Shown here in pieces: positions 33,608-42,709 of a stretch of 64,000 nucleotides of DNA. This DNA is from Streptomyces sp. NBC_01294. GTDB taxonomy: Bacteria > Actinomycetota > Actinomycetes > Streptomycetales > Streptomycetaceae. A program made the position numbers and the translations under genes. The number at the start of each line of letters is the position of its first letter. The first letter of the stretch is position 1. Under the pieces are notes generated by a model, which did no database searches, had not been told where the DNA came from, and saw only the letters and a list, made by a program, of their open reading frames with translations. The DNA is taken from the NCBI RefSeq assembly GCF_035917235.1, contig NZ_CP108423.1, positions 5,733,501-5,797,500 of the forward strand, given 5' to 3'.

Positions 33608-34312
33608 ATGACTTCCTCAGACAGCACGCAGAAGCCGCCGGCCAAGGACCCGTGGGACCTGCCGGACGTGTCCGGCCTCGTCGTCGGCGTCCTCGGCGGC
33701 ACCGGCGACCAGGGCCGGGGCCTCGCCTACCGCCTCGCCAGGGCCGGCCAGAAGGTGATCATCGGCTCCCGCGCCGCCGACCGCGCACGGACCGCCGCCG
33801 ACGAGCTGGGCCTCGGCGTGGAGGGCGCGGACAACGCCGAGTGCGCGCGCCGCAGCGACATCGTCATCATCGCGGTGCCGTGGGAGGGCCACGCCAAGAC
33901 CCTCGAAGCGCTCCGCGAGGACCTCGCCGGCAAGCTCGTCGTGGACTGCGTCAACCCGCTGGGCTTCGACAAGCAGGGCGCGTACGCCCTCCAGGTCGAG
34001 GAGGGCAGCGCCGCCCAGCAGGCCGCCGCCCTGCTCCCCGACTCCCGCGTCACGGCAGCCTTCCACCACCTCTCGGCGGTCCTCCTCCAGGACGAGTCGA
34101 TCGACGAGATCGACACCGACGTGATGGTCCTCGGCGAGGTCCGCGCCGACACGGACCTCGTCCAGGCCCTGGCCGCCCGCATCCCGGGCATGCGCGGCGT
34201 CTTCGCCGGCCGCCTGCGCAACGCCCACCAGGTCGAGTCCCTGGTCGCCAACCTGATCTCCACCAACCGCCGCTACAAGGCCCACGCGGGCCTGCGCGTC
34301 ACGGACGTCTGA
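33608..34312 (+). CDS. npdG: NADPH-dependent F420 reductase
   Basis: 234 residues. The dinucleotide motif is VVGVLGGTGDQGRGLA (about residue 25), where the GGTGDQG pattern is specific to F420H2:NADP oxidoreductases, followed by IIGSRAADRA for the NADP phosphate. It carries hydride between NADPH and coenzyme F420, supplying reduced F420 for actinobacterial oxidoreductases. It starts at ATG 33608 and is followed by a strong terminator. Confidence 0.92.
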   Translation: MTSSDSTQKPPAKDPWDLPDVSGLVVGVLGGTGDQGRGLAYRLARAGQKVIIGSRAADRARTAADELGLGVEGADNAECARRSDIVIIAVPWEGHAKTLEALREDLAGKLVVDCVNPLGFDKQGAYALQVEEGSAAQQAAALLPDSRVTAAFHHLSAVLLQDESIDEIDTDVMVLGEVRADTDLVQALAARIPGMRGVFAGRLRNAHQVESLVANLISTNRRYKAHAGLRVTDV

Positions 34313-34347
34313 GCGGCGCGTCCGGCCGGGCACGGAAGACGCGGTGC

Positions 34348-34399
34348 CGGGCGTGCCCGGCGGGACGGTCCTGTCGGACCGGACCGCCGGGCACGCCCG
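34348..34399. terminator. long-stem terminator after npdG
   Basis: A 16-bp perfect outer stem (34348-34363 with 34384-34399, CGGGCGTGCCCGGCGG) encloses a second stem GGTCC/GGACC. It lies between convergent npdG and the TerD-fusion gene. Confidence 0.88.
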
Positions 34400-34402
34400 T
34401 GC

Positions 34403-36475
34403 TCAGCTCCGCCGCCCGGGGCGCGCTTCGAGGACGCCGAGCTGGGCCACCACCCCTTGGTAGAAGCGGTCGACGGCGTCGTCCACGCTGCGGATGAAGC
34501 CGGACTCTGTGTTGCCGCGGCTGTTGCCCATGCCCTTGATCAACGACAGCCGGAACCCGCTGAGCGGCGCGCCGTCCCTGGGCAGGAGATCGCCCGGTTC
34601 GGGACGCAGGCGCTCCAGGGTGCCGCGCGGCCCGTTCTCACCCTCCACGAGGCTCTGCACGTGCAGGTCCGCGGGTGCCTCGGCGAGCAGCCGCATCAGC
34701 CGCTTCGCCGTGGCCAGCGGATAGGCACCCTCGGGGGCCGGGACGTCGACGGACGTGCGCACCTTTCCCGTCCGCAGATCGGCGATCACCGCGATCACGG
34801 AGCTGGTCCCGTCGACGCGCAGTTCCGCCGAGAGCCTGCCCTCCGCGCACAGCCTCTCGGCCGCCGCGACGCGCCGGGCCCGCGGATCGCTGCCGCGCCG
34901 GGCCCGCTGCACCGGCAGAGCCCTCTGCCCGAGTTCACCGCCGAGGCGCAGACAGACCTGCCGGACGAGCCGCTCCCAGCTCTCCACGACATCGACGGCG
35001 CGGGCATCGACGGGGTCGATGGTCTCGTCCTCGATGCCCTTGCGCACGGGTACCCAGGCGGGGCCCATGTTCTGGAACCCGTGGCAGCCCGAGTTCTCGT
35101 GCTGCAAGTACTCCAGGAGTTCCTGGAGGAGCCAGGCATGGGCGGCATTGCCGACGCCCTCGTGGCGGATCAGCATCTGGGCCTGGTGAGCCACCTCGGC
35201 CCACGACAGGTGCCACAGACTGACCTTGTGCTTGCGCCGTCCGTCGACCTTGACGTCGACCATCGGGGCCCCTTCGAGCGCCACGTCGTTGGAGAGGGTG
35301 ATCACGGCCTCGTAGCCTCGGCGCGCGGCGATGTCCATGTACTGCTGGACCTGCTCGGCCTTGAGGGGATTGCCGTTCGTCTTCGTCTCCACGAGCGCCG
35401 TCCACAGCTTGCCCGCACGCTCCACCCGGATCACACCGTCGGGGCGCTTCGGGGCGTCGCCGTGGGGCAGGGACACCTCGGTGAAGGTCTCCATGCGGCC
35501 GGCGGGGGCGCCGAACGCGGCGGTGAGGCGGCGTCCCAACTCGGGGACCTGGGCCATGACGGACAGCAGGACCGACGTGGCCCGTACCTCGCGCTCCTTG
35601 TCGCTCTTGAGGGACGGGACCGGGAACAGCCGCGCGGTGCGCCATGATTCGTTCTCGGCGAGGGACTTCTTGGCCACCCTGGGCAGCGTGACCTTCTTCC
35701 TCGTGGTGCGCGGGCCGCGACCGCGGGTCTGAGCCGGCACCGTGGCGGCCGCGGGTGCCGGATCCGCGGCCGGCGCGGCAGGACCGGAAGAGGTCCCACC
35801 GGCGGGTGCTCCCAGGGGGGCCGGTGCGCCGGTCCCGGGCGCTGCCGCCTCCCCAGGTGCCGCAGCCTCTTCGGGTGCCGCAGCCTCTTCGGGCTCAGCT
35901 GCCTCCTCGGGCGCCGGGGGCTCGTCCGCGTCCTCGGTGACCGAGATGCCGAAGTCCGTGGCCAGCCCGGCCAGACCGGTCTCGTACCCCTGTCCCACGG
36001 CGCGGAACTTCCACTCGTCCTCCCGCCGGTACAGCTCGCCGAAGATGAAGGCCGTCTCCACGCCCGCGTCCTCGATGGAGAAGCCGACCAGTGGTTCGCC
36101 GGCCCGGTCCGCGACCGTCATGCGCAGGTCGTCGAGGTCCCCGAACCGGGCGCCACCGTACTGGCTGGCCGCCACCACGATCCGCGCGACGTCCTCGGGA
36201 ACCGCGGTCAGGTCCACACTGATGCGGTCCTCGTCACCGCTGTCGGTCGGTGTCTTCCCGAGGAGCTGCACGCTTCCGTCGGCGGCGGCGGGATGGTTGT
36301 AGAAGTAGAAGTCGTTCTCGCTGCGGACCTTGCCGTTCTCGTCCAAGAGCAGCACGGAGACGTCGGCATCACCGGCTCCGGAGGTACTGGTCCAGCTCAG
36401 GCTCACGATGACCGAACCGGCGTCCTCGCTGAGGGCGGCCAGGCTGACGTTCGCGCCCTTCGGGATCTCCTGCAT
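34403..36475 (-). CDS. TerD-domain protein fused to a PD-(D/E)XK-like nuclease domain
   Basis: 690 residues. Residues 1-180 are a TerD domain: MQEIPKGANVSLAAL, then the calcium-site acidic stretches DADVSVLLLDENGKV and DDLRMTVAD, and VGFSIEDAGVETAFIFGELYRR. An Ala/Pro/Glu-rich linker follows (about 195-285). The C-terminal 400 residues are soluble; around 346-365 they show D346 in RPDGVIRVE and E363-T-K365 in LVETKTNGN, the spacing and form of a PD-(D/E)XK nuclease active site, followed by QVQQYMDIAARRGYEAVITLSN, which is common in this superfamily. TerD proteins are linked to tellurite resistance, phage and stress response. The start at ATG 36475 is set by the TerD N-terminus and a GGGGGG ribosome site; the frame is open 29 codons further. 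Nuclease activity is inferred only. Confidence 0.8.
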   Translation of the reverse strand: MQEIPKGANVSLAALSEDAGSVIVSLSWTSTSGAGDADVSVLLLDENGKVRSENDFYFYNHPAAADGSVQLLGKTPTDSGDEDRISVDLTAVPEDVARIVVAASQYGGARFGDLDDLRMTVADRAGEPLVGFSIEDAGVETAFIFGELYRREDEWKFRAVGQGYETGLAGLATDFGISVTEDADEPPAPEEAAEPEEAAAPEEAAAPGEAAAPGTGAPAPLGAPAGGTSSGPAAPAADPAPAAATVPAQTRGRGPRTTRKKVTLPRVAKKSLAENESWRTARLFPVPSLKSDKEREVRATSVLLSVMAQVPELGRRLTAAFGAPAGRMETFTEVSLPHGDAPKRPDGVIRVERAGKLWTALVETKTNGNPLKAEQVQQYMDIAARRGYEAVITLSNDVALEGAPMVDVKVDGRRKHKVSLWHLSWAEVAHQAQMLIRHEGVGNAAHAWLLQELLEYLQHENSGCHGFQNMGPAWVPVRKGIEDETIDPVDARAVDVVESWERLVRQVCLRLGGELGQRALPVQRARRGSDPRARRVAAAERLCAEGRLSAELRVDGTSSVIAVIADLRTGKVRTSVDVPAPEGAYPLATAKRLMRLLAEAPADLHVQSLVEGENGPRGTLERLRPEPGDLLPRDGAPLSGFRLSLIKGMGNSRGNTESGFIRSVDDAVDRFYQGVVAQLGVLEARPGRRS

Positions 36476-36713
36476 GTGTTCCCCCCACTCGCCGGCGGCA
36501 TCCGTCGCTGGCGGAGCGGGCCGGTCTGTACCTTCTGTCGCGCTCGCGATACGGCGCGTCACCGGCGAACCGTAGCGCTGCGCAGCGCAGTGGATCAGGC
36601 AAAGAGGGAAATGGGCCGGGCGGGATGCGCGGGCGTCCTTACGGCAGCACTGCGGGGCATGGGGGACACTGGTGTGGCTCGACCCCGTTCAGTGTTTCCG
36701 AGGAGCCCTTCCC

Positions 36714-36905
36714 ATGCCCCGCCTTGCCGTCTTCGCCGTCGTCGTCTGCGTCCTCGCGGTGGCCGCGGCCGTCATCGCCTTCGTGGAGGGCAGCTTCCTC
36801 GGGATCGTCTGGGTGCTGCTCGCGGGCCTCACGTCCAACATGGCCTGGTACTTCCTGCGCAGGGCGAAGGCCGAGAAGGCCGCCGCCACGCGCAACGCGG
36901 TCTGA
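36714..36905 (+). CDS. small membrane protein
   Basis: 63 residues, almost entirely two membrane segments: LAVFAVVVCVLAVAAAVIAFV (in parts) and FLGIVWVLLAGLTSNMAWYFL, with a basic tail. ATG at 36714 follows GAGGAG with good spacing. It is divergent from the TerD-fusion gene. No function is known. An IS5-family element sits 19 bases after its stop. Confidence 0.7.
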   Translation: MPRLAVFAVVVCVLAVAAAVIAFVEGSFLGIVWVLLAGLTSNMAWYFLRRAKAEKAAATRNAV

Positions 36906-36921
36906 GCCGGGTGGCGCGGGG

Positions 36922-37844
36922 CTAGGCAGTGTCTGATGGCTCTTTGATGAGGTCGCGGAGCCAGATCACGATGGCTGCGGTGGCCAGGGTGCCGTTGAAG
37001 ATGTAGTCGCGTTTGTCGTACCGAGTGGCGACGGCCCGGTGCTGTTTCAGCTTCCCGATGCAGCGTTCGACGGTGTTGCGTCGGCGGTACTGCTCGCGGT
37101 CGAAGGACGGCGGGCGGCCGCCGGCCCGTCCGCGCCGACGGCGGTTCGCACGCTGGTCGTCCGGCTGGGCGATCGTTGCCTTGATCCCGCGTTTACGCAG
37201 GTAGACGCGGTTGGCACGGCTGGAGTACGCCTTGTCGCCGCGGGCACGGTCCGGTCGGGTGCGGGGACGCCCGGCCCCGGTGCGGGCCACGTTCAGGACC
37301 TGCATGAGCGGGATGAACATCGGGCTGTCTCCGCGCTGGCCGGGCGAGGTCAGCCAGACCAGGGGTCGGCAGCGGTCATCCGCCAGGAGGTGGACCTTGC
37401 TGGTCAGCCCGCCCCGGGAACGTCCCAGGGCCTCGCGGCCCTCTGCATCCACACGGGTCCCGCCCCTTTTTCGGGGTGGTCAGCCGGGGCGGAATGCCGA
37501 GCCCCGGCCGCGTGCTGGTGGGCCCGGCAGGTGGTGGAGTCGGCGTTGACCGCCCACGAGCCGTCCGCGTCTCGCGCGGTGGAGTCGGCACCGGCCTGCA
37601 ACGCTCGCAGGATGTTCGACCAGGTGCCGTCGGCCGACCAGCGGCGGTGGCGTTCGTAGACGGTCTGCCAGGATCCGTAGCGTTCGGGCAGGTCACGCCA
37701 GGGAATCCCGGTCCGTGTCCGGTAGAGCACACCGTTGACCACGGTGCGGTGGTCGGCCCACCGCCCACCCGGCCCGCCAGTCTCCGGCAGCAGCGGAGCT
37801 ATGCGCTCCCACTGAGCATTCGTCAGTTCATGCCGACGCACCAT
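36922..37844 (-). CDS. IS5-family DDE transposase, two frames joined by -1 frameshift
   Basis: The N-terminal frame starts MVRRHELTNAQWERIAPLLPE at 37844 and contains the first Asp (VNADSTTCRAHQH). At 37472-37467 it reads GAA AAA GGG; a -1 slip on the A run moves into the second frame, giving EKRGGTRVDAEGREALGRS. That frame holds the second Asp (LTSPGQRGDSPMF) and the Glu in RRRNTVERCIGKLK. The slip heptamer-like A run is the usual way this group makes its full-length transposase, so it is probably programmed, not a mutation. The stop TAG (36922-36924) lies outside the element, in the target CTAG. Together about 307 residues. Confidence 0.88.
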
Positions 37845-37909
37845 GACCGGCTCATGCCCAGAACGACAGCAGATCCACCACCCCGGGCAAGAGCCATCAG
37901 ACACTGCCT
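36925..37909 (-). mobile_element. IS5-family (IS427-like group) insertion sequence
   Basis: 985 bp with perfect terminal inverted repeats starting GGCAGTGTCTGATGGCTCTT (36925 onward) and the complement ending at 37909. Flanking bases read CTA on the left and TAG on the right, so the insertion is at a CTAG site with a TA (or CTAG, depending on how the ends are drawn) duplication. The transposase is on the minus strand in two overlapping frames. Confidence 0.93.
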
Positions 37910-37944
37910 AGTCCTGCGGGCGGCAAGATCCGGAAGACACGCCC

Positions 37945-38745
37945 CTAGTCCTGCGGGACGGCGCACACGCCGTCGCTCTCCTGCCAGAAGCGGTAGAGGT
38001 CGCGGCCGCACCACCAGTCCAGATCCGACACGCCGAGTCCGGACAGCACGCCCTCCACCACGTCGAAGAAGACCGCGTTGACGCCCGGGATCCACAGCAG
38101 GACGAAGATGCCGATCAGGCCGTACGGAGCCAGCGGCTCCACCTCGCGGCGCACCCGGTACGACAGCCAGGGCTCGATGACCCCGTAGCCGTCCAGGCCC
38201 GGCACCGGCAGGAAGTTCAGGATCGCCGCCGAGACCTGGAGCAGCGCCAGGAACGCGAGGGCGAAGCGGAAGGGCATCGGCACCCCGTCGAGGGCGTCCA
38301 GCCAGAACGGCGCCGTGCAGACGACGGCGAAGGCCACGTTGGTGAGCGGGCCCGCCGCCGATATGAGGCTGTGCTTCCAGCGGCCCTGGATCCGGCCGTG
38401 CTCGATGTAGACGGCGCCGCCGGGCAGGCCCAGCCCGCCCAGGATCACGAAGACCACCGGCAGGACGATGCTGAGCAGCCAGTGCGTGTACTTGAGCGGA
38501 TTCAGCGTCAGGTAGCCCTTGGAGCCCACCGAGAGGTCGCCGCTGTGCAGGGCCGTGCGGGCGTGCGCGTACTCGTGCAGGCAGAGAGAGACGATCCACG
38601 CCGACGTCACCGCGAGGAACACGGCGAGCCCGGTGCTCGTCGAGTACCCCGTCCACACCGCCCAGCCGGTGACGACCATGATGGCGACGATGCCGATGAA
38701 TACCGAACTGATCCGCCGCTCGCTGCGGCTCCCCTGATGACCCAT
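37945..38745 (-). CDS. site-2 protease family (M50) membrane metalloprotease
   Basis: 266 residues, about six membrane helices. The zinc motif is HEYAH in SLCLHEYAHART (about residue 55), and the third ligand is the Asp in NFLPVPGLDGYGV (about 190). Short forms like this without a PDZ domain are common in actinomycetes. They cut membrane-spanning substrates such as anti-sigma factors; the substrate here is unknown. ATG at 38745 (MGHQGSRSERRISSV) is chosen over the longer frame. It is divergent from the AfsR-like regulator by 73 bases. Confidence 0.9.
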   Translation of the reverse strand: MGHQGSRSERRISSVFIGIVAIMVVTGWAVWTGYSTSTGLAVFLAVTSAWIVSLCLHEYAHARTALHSGDLSVGSKGYLTLNPLKYTHWLLSIVLPVVFVILGGLGLPGGAVYIEHGRIQGRWKHSLISAAGPLTNVAFAVVCTAPFWLDALDGVPMPFRFALAFLALLQVSAAILNFLPVPGLDGYGVIEPWLSYRVRREVEPLAPYGLIGIFVLLWIPGVNAVFFDVVEGVLSGLGVSDLDWWCGRDLYRFWQESDGVCAVPQD

Positions 38746-38818
38746 GCGGGGAAACCTATCCCGGGGGCCGGGACGAAAACGGTTCGGGGCCCGGTCCGGG
38801 TACGGGGACAATGGGCCG

Positions 38819-41800
38819 GTGCGCTACGCGATTCTCGGCACGGCCCAGGCCATCCGCGACGACGGGACCCCCATCGCCGTCGGCGGAGCGCGCCTGCGGG
38901 CACTCCTGACCGCGCTCGCACTGCGGCCGGGGCGGGCGGTACCGGCCCGGATGCTGGTCGCCGAGGTCTGGGCCGGCGACCCGCCGGCCGACGCGGTGGC
39001 GGCCCTGCAGGCGCTGGTCGCCCGGCTGCGGCGGACGCTGGGGCACGCGGCCGTGCGCTCCGCGGAGGGCGGCTACCAGCTGGCCGCCCTGCGCGAGGAC
39101 GTCGACCTGTACCGCTTCGAGCGGCTGGCCCGCGCCGCCGGCGAGGCGCGGGACCCGGCCGAGGCGGTGGCCCTCTACGAGGAGGCCCTCGCCCTGTGGC
39201 GCGGACCCGCACTGGCGGACCTGCCCGACCCGGCCGCGGAGTCCGCGCGCTGGGAGGCCGTACGGATGGACGCGCGCCGGGGCCGGCTCGCCGCGGCCCT
39301 GTCCCTGGGCGACGCCGAGCGGTCCTTGCCGGAGCTGACCGCGCTGTGCGCGCGGCAGCCGCTGGACGAGCCGCTGCAGGCGCTGCGGATCCGTGCGCTG
39401 CGCGACGTGGGCCGCCCGGCGGAGGCCCTGTCCGCCTACGACCGCGTCCGCCGTGACCTCGCCGACCGCCTCGGCACGACCCCGGGCCCGGCCCTGCGCG
39501 CCCTGCACACGGAACTCCTGAGCCCGCCGCCCCCCGTGCCGCCGACCGCGTACCGGCCCACGACCCCGCAGACACCCGGGGACCGCCTCCCCGCCGCCCC
39601 CGCCTCCGGCGCCCGTGCCCCGCACGCCTGGGAGCAGCCCCAGCCCGCCGGTCCGGCCGAGGGACAGGGCCCGTCCTCCGGGGCAGCCGGACAGAAGCCC
39701 GGCCCCGCCGCGCTCGCTCCGGGCACGGGCGCGAGCACCGACGCAGACCCCGCCCGCCCCGGCCCTGCGCCCTGGGACCGGCTTCCCGCCGCCGGGCCGG
39801 CCGTGGGGCACGGCCCGTTCCCCGGGGCACCCGGCCCTGGCGCGGGTGCGGGTACCGATACAGACCCCACCGGCCCCAACCCCCGTCGGCACGGTGCCGC
39901 GGAGCCGGCCGCTCCCACCTCGCCCGGCGCACGGCCTCAGTCGTACCCGGGCGGCGCGGACGCACCCTGGTCCGGGGCGCAGGCGCCGCCCGCCGCCGAC
40001 CCCGGGCACGGCCCGTTCTCCGGGGCAGCCGGGGAGTACCCCGGCACCGGCACCGCTATGGCCCCCGACGGGTCCCGGTGGCACGCCGCCGCGGCCCCCG
40101 CACCGCCCGGCCAGGGCATCGGCACCGGTACCGGCAATCTGCGGGCGCGTCTCACCACCTTCGTCGGGCGCGAGGACGACATCCGCGTCATCGGGGACGA
40201 CCTCGCGCGGGCGCGGCTCGTCACGCTCCTCGGCCCCGGCGGGGCCGGCAAGACGCGGCTCTCGCAGGAGGCCGCCGAGGCGCACGCGGCGCGCGGTGGA
40301 TGGCCCGACGGGGTGTGGCTCGTCGAGCTCGCCCCCGTGGACGACCCGGAGGACGTCGCCGAGGCCACGCTCGCCGCGCTCGGGGCACGCGAGACCAAGC
40401 TGCGCGGCGCCGCCGCCGAGGAACTGCGGGCGCTGACCGACCGGAACGGCGACGCCCCCCTCGACCGGCTCGCCGAGCACTGCGCACGCCAGCGGATGCT
40501 CCTGCTCCTCGACAACTGCGAGCACGTCATCGGCGCGGCCGCCGAACTGGCCGAGGAACTCCTCGCGCGCTGCCCCGGCGTGCAGATCCTGGCCACCAGC
40601 CGCGAACCCCTCGGTGTGCCGGGGGAGTCCCTGCGCCCGGTGGAGCCGCTGCCCGACCCCGTCGCGCTGCGGCTCCTCGGTGACCGGGGAGCCGCCGCCC
40701 TGCCGGGGTTCCGTACCGGCGACGACCCGGCCGCGGCCGCCGAGATCTGCCGCCGCCTCGACGGCCTGCCGCTGGCCATCGAGCTGGCCGCTGCCCGGCT
40801 GCGCCTCCTCACCCCGCGCCAGATCGCCGACCGCCTCGACGACCGTTTCCGGCTCCTGACCAGCGGCGCCCGCACCGTGCTGCCGCGCCAGCAGACCCTG
40901 CGCGCCGTCGTCGACTGGTCCTGGGACCTCCTCGACGAGCCCGAGCGGACCGTCCTGCGCCGCCTCTCCGTCTTCGCCGGCGGCTGCGACCTCGTCGCCG
41001 CCGAGGCCGTCTGCGCCGACCCCGCCTACGACACCGCCGACGTCCTCGGCTCCCTCGTCGACAAGTCCCTCGTCGTCGCCGCCCCCGGCCCCGACGGCTC
41101 CGGCATGCGCTACCGCCTCCTGGAGACCGTCGGCGAGTACGCCGCCGAGCGGCTCGCCGCGGCCGACGGCGACCGCGAGCACACCGAGCGCCGCCACCTC
41201 GTCCACTACCGCGAACTGGCCCGCACCACCGAGCCCCTGCTCCGCGGCCACGGCCAGCGGGCCGCCACCGAGCGGCTCGCCACCGAGTACGAGAACCTGC
41301 GTACCGCCCTGCGCCGCGCCGTCGCCGCCCGGGACGGCGACGAGGTGCTGTGCCTCGTCCACTCCCTGGGCTGGTACTGGCACATGCACGACCTGAGCAC
41401 CGAGTCCCGGCACTGGTCCGAGGCGGCCGCCGCGCTCGGCCCCAACCCCTTCGCGGCGCCCGCCGCCCCCGCCGAACCCGTCCACGGGCGGATCGTCGAC
41501 ACGCCCCCGCCCTACTCCGGCGAACTGCTCACCGAGGCCTGGCGCGGCATCCAGCTGATCCGGCTGGCCGCCCGCGACCAGAACAGCGCCACCTGGGACA
41601 CCCCCGAGGTCCGCGCCCAGATCGAGGGCGTGCTCGCCACCTACCGGCCCGGGCTGCCGCAGACCTGCCGGACCCCTTCCTCCCTCTGGATCTACGCCGT
41701 CATGATCTCGGGCGACGTCGGGCTGCTCCAGCGGGTCGTGGACGAGACCGTCGAGGCCTGCCGCGCGTTCGGGTACCGCTGGGAGCTCGCCTCGGCCCTG

Positions 41801-42652
41801 CAGCTGCGGGCCAACATCCTCGCCAACCGGGCCGACTGGGCCGGCGACGCCTCCCGCGACGCCGACGAGAGCCTGGCCCTCTTCCACGAGCTCGGCGACG
41901 CCTGGGGCTGCGCCGAGGCCCTGTCCGCGCGCGCCGAGTCCCGGGAGAAGCGCGGTATGTACGCGCAGGCCGCCGAGGACTTCCGGGCGGCGATCGAGCA
42001 CGCCGAACGCCTGGGTGCCAAGGCCCAGGTGACGGTGTTGCGCGTACGGATGGCCGGGACGCTCGTCGAGAACGGGGAGCCGGAGGAGGCCGAGGAGATC
42101 CTCACGGAGATCACCGCCAGGGTGCAGCGGTTCGGCAACGAGGCCATGCCCGCCGCCCGGATGTTCCTCGCGGGCCTCCTCGGCCGGACCGGCCGGATCG
42201 CCGAGGCCCGTGCCCAGATCGAGGCGCTGCGCGAGGACTTCGCGCTCGGGGCGTACGCCGTCTTCGACGTGTTCCTCCTCGCCACGATGGCCTGGCTGGA
42301 CAACCAGGAGGGCCTGTACGAGGAGGCGCTGGTGCGGATCCGCGAGGCCATGAGCCGGGTCCACGACCCGCTCGTGCTGATGGTCGCCCCGCAGCTGCCC
42401 GCGGTGTACCTGCTGACCGGGGCCGTCTCCCTCGTCTCGGTCGGCTGCCCGCGGCGCGAGCACGACGCGGCCCGGCTGCTCGGCGCCTACCGGGCGCTCC
42501 TGCCGCCCGGGCATTTCCCCGTGACCACGGAACGCGAGGACTTCGCCCACGCCGAGGAGCGCGCGCGGGCGGCGCTCGGTGACGCCGCCTACGAGAAGGC
42601 GTACGCCGAAGGCGGCGGCCTCTCCCTGGAGGAGGCCACCGCCCTCATCTGA
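38819..42652 (+). CDS. AfsR/SARP-like regulator: BTAD, NB-ARC and TPR
   Basis: 1277 residues. Residues 1-90 are an OmpR-type winged helix (MRYAILGTAQAI, LRALLTALALRPGRAV, VAALQALVARLRRTL), and 95-240 the BTAD domain (LYRFERLARAAGEARD, LCARQPLDEPLQALRIRAL). A repetitive Gly/Pro/Ala linker (about 245-440) holds several GHGPF-SGA-type motifs. Then an NB-ARC ATPase with Walker A GPGGAGKTR (about 472), Walker B LLLLDNCEHV and GLPLAIELAAARL, and a C-terminal TPR array. Proteins of this type activate secondary-metabolite or membrane-transport genes. GTG at 38819 is the start. The convergent DrrAB-like exporter genes next to it are a plausible but unproven target. Confidence 0.9.
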   Translation: MRYAILGTAQAIRDDGTPIAVGGARLRALLTALALRPGRAVPARMLVAEVWAGDPPADAVAALQALVARLRRTLGHAAVRSAEGGYQLAALREDVDLYRFERLARAAGEARDPAEAVALYEEALALWRGPALADLPDPAAESARWEAVRMDARRGRLAAALSLGDAERSLPELTALCARQPLDEPLQALRIRALRDVGRPAEALSAYDRVRRDLADRLGTTPGPALRALHTELLSPPPPVPPTAYRPTTPQTPGDRLPAAPASGARAPHAWEQPQPAGPAEGQGPSSGAAGQKPGPAALAPGTGASTDADPARPGPAPWDRLPAAGPAVGHGPFPGAPGPGAGAGTDTDPTGPNPRRHGAAEPAAPTSPGARPQSYPGGADAPWSGAQAPPAADPGHGPFSGAAGEYPGTGTAMAPDGSRWHAAAAPAPPGQGIGTGTGNLRARLTTFVGREDDIRVIGDDLARARLVTLLGPGGAGKTRLSQEAAEAHAARGGWPDGVWLVELAPVDDPEDVAEATLAALGARETKLRGAAAEELRALTDRNGDAPLDRLAEHCARQRMLLLLDNCEHVIGAAAELAEELLARCPGVQILATSREPLGVPGESLRPVEPLPDPVALRLLGDRGAAALPGFRTGDDPAAAAEICRRLDGLPLAIELAAARLRLLTPRQIADRLDDRFRLLTSGARTVLPRQQTLRAVVDWSWDLLDEPERTVLRRLSVFAGGCDLVAAEAVCADPAYDTADVLGSLVDKSLVVAAPGPDGSGMRYRLLETVGEYAAERLAAADGDREHTERRHLVHYRELARTTEPLLRGHGQRAATERLATEYENLRTALRRAVAARDGDEVLCLVHSLGWYWHMHDLSTESRHWSEAAAALGPNPFAAPAAPAEPVHGRIVDTPPPYSGELLTEAWRGIQLIRLAARDQNSATWDTPEVRAQIEGVLATYRPGLPQTCRTPSSLWIYAVMISGDVGLLQRVVDETVEACRAFGYRWELASALQLRANILANRADWAGDASRDADESLALFHELGDAWGCAEALSARAESREKRGMYAQAAEDFRAAIEHAERLGAKAQVTVLRVRMAGTLVENGEPEEAEEILTEITARVQRFGNEAMPAARMFLAGLLGRTGRIAEARAQIEALREDFALGAYAVFDVFLLATMAWLDNQEGLYEEALVRIREAMSRVHDPLVLMVAPQLPAVYLLTGAVSLVSVGCPRREHDAARLLGAYRALLPPGHFPVTTEREDFAHAEERARAALGDAAYEKAYAEGGGLSLEEATALI

Positions 42653-42709
42653 CCCGGCCCCCGGCCGGTGTCCGTCCGGGACGCGATCCGGAGTGGACCG
42701 GTCCGCGGG

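Noticed and set aside
36922..37904. IS5 transposase as a pseudogene because of its two frames
   Set aside because: Perfect ends, complete DDE residues and an A-run slip site at the junction fit programmed frameshifting.
38756..42550. Very long minus-strand open frame (about 1260 codons) opposite the AfsR-like gene
   Set aside because: High-GC codon bias opens antisense frames; it has no domain, while the plus strand has clear BTAD, NB-ARC and TPR parts.
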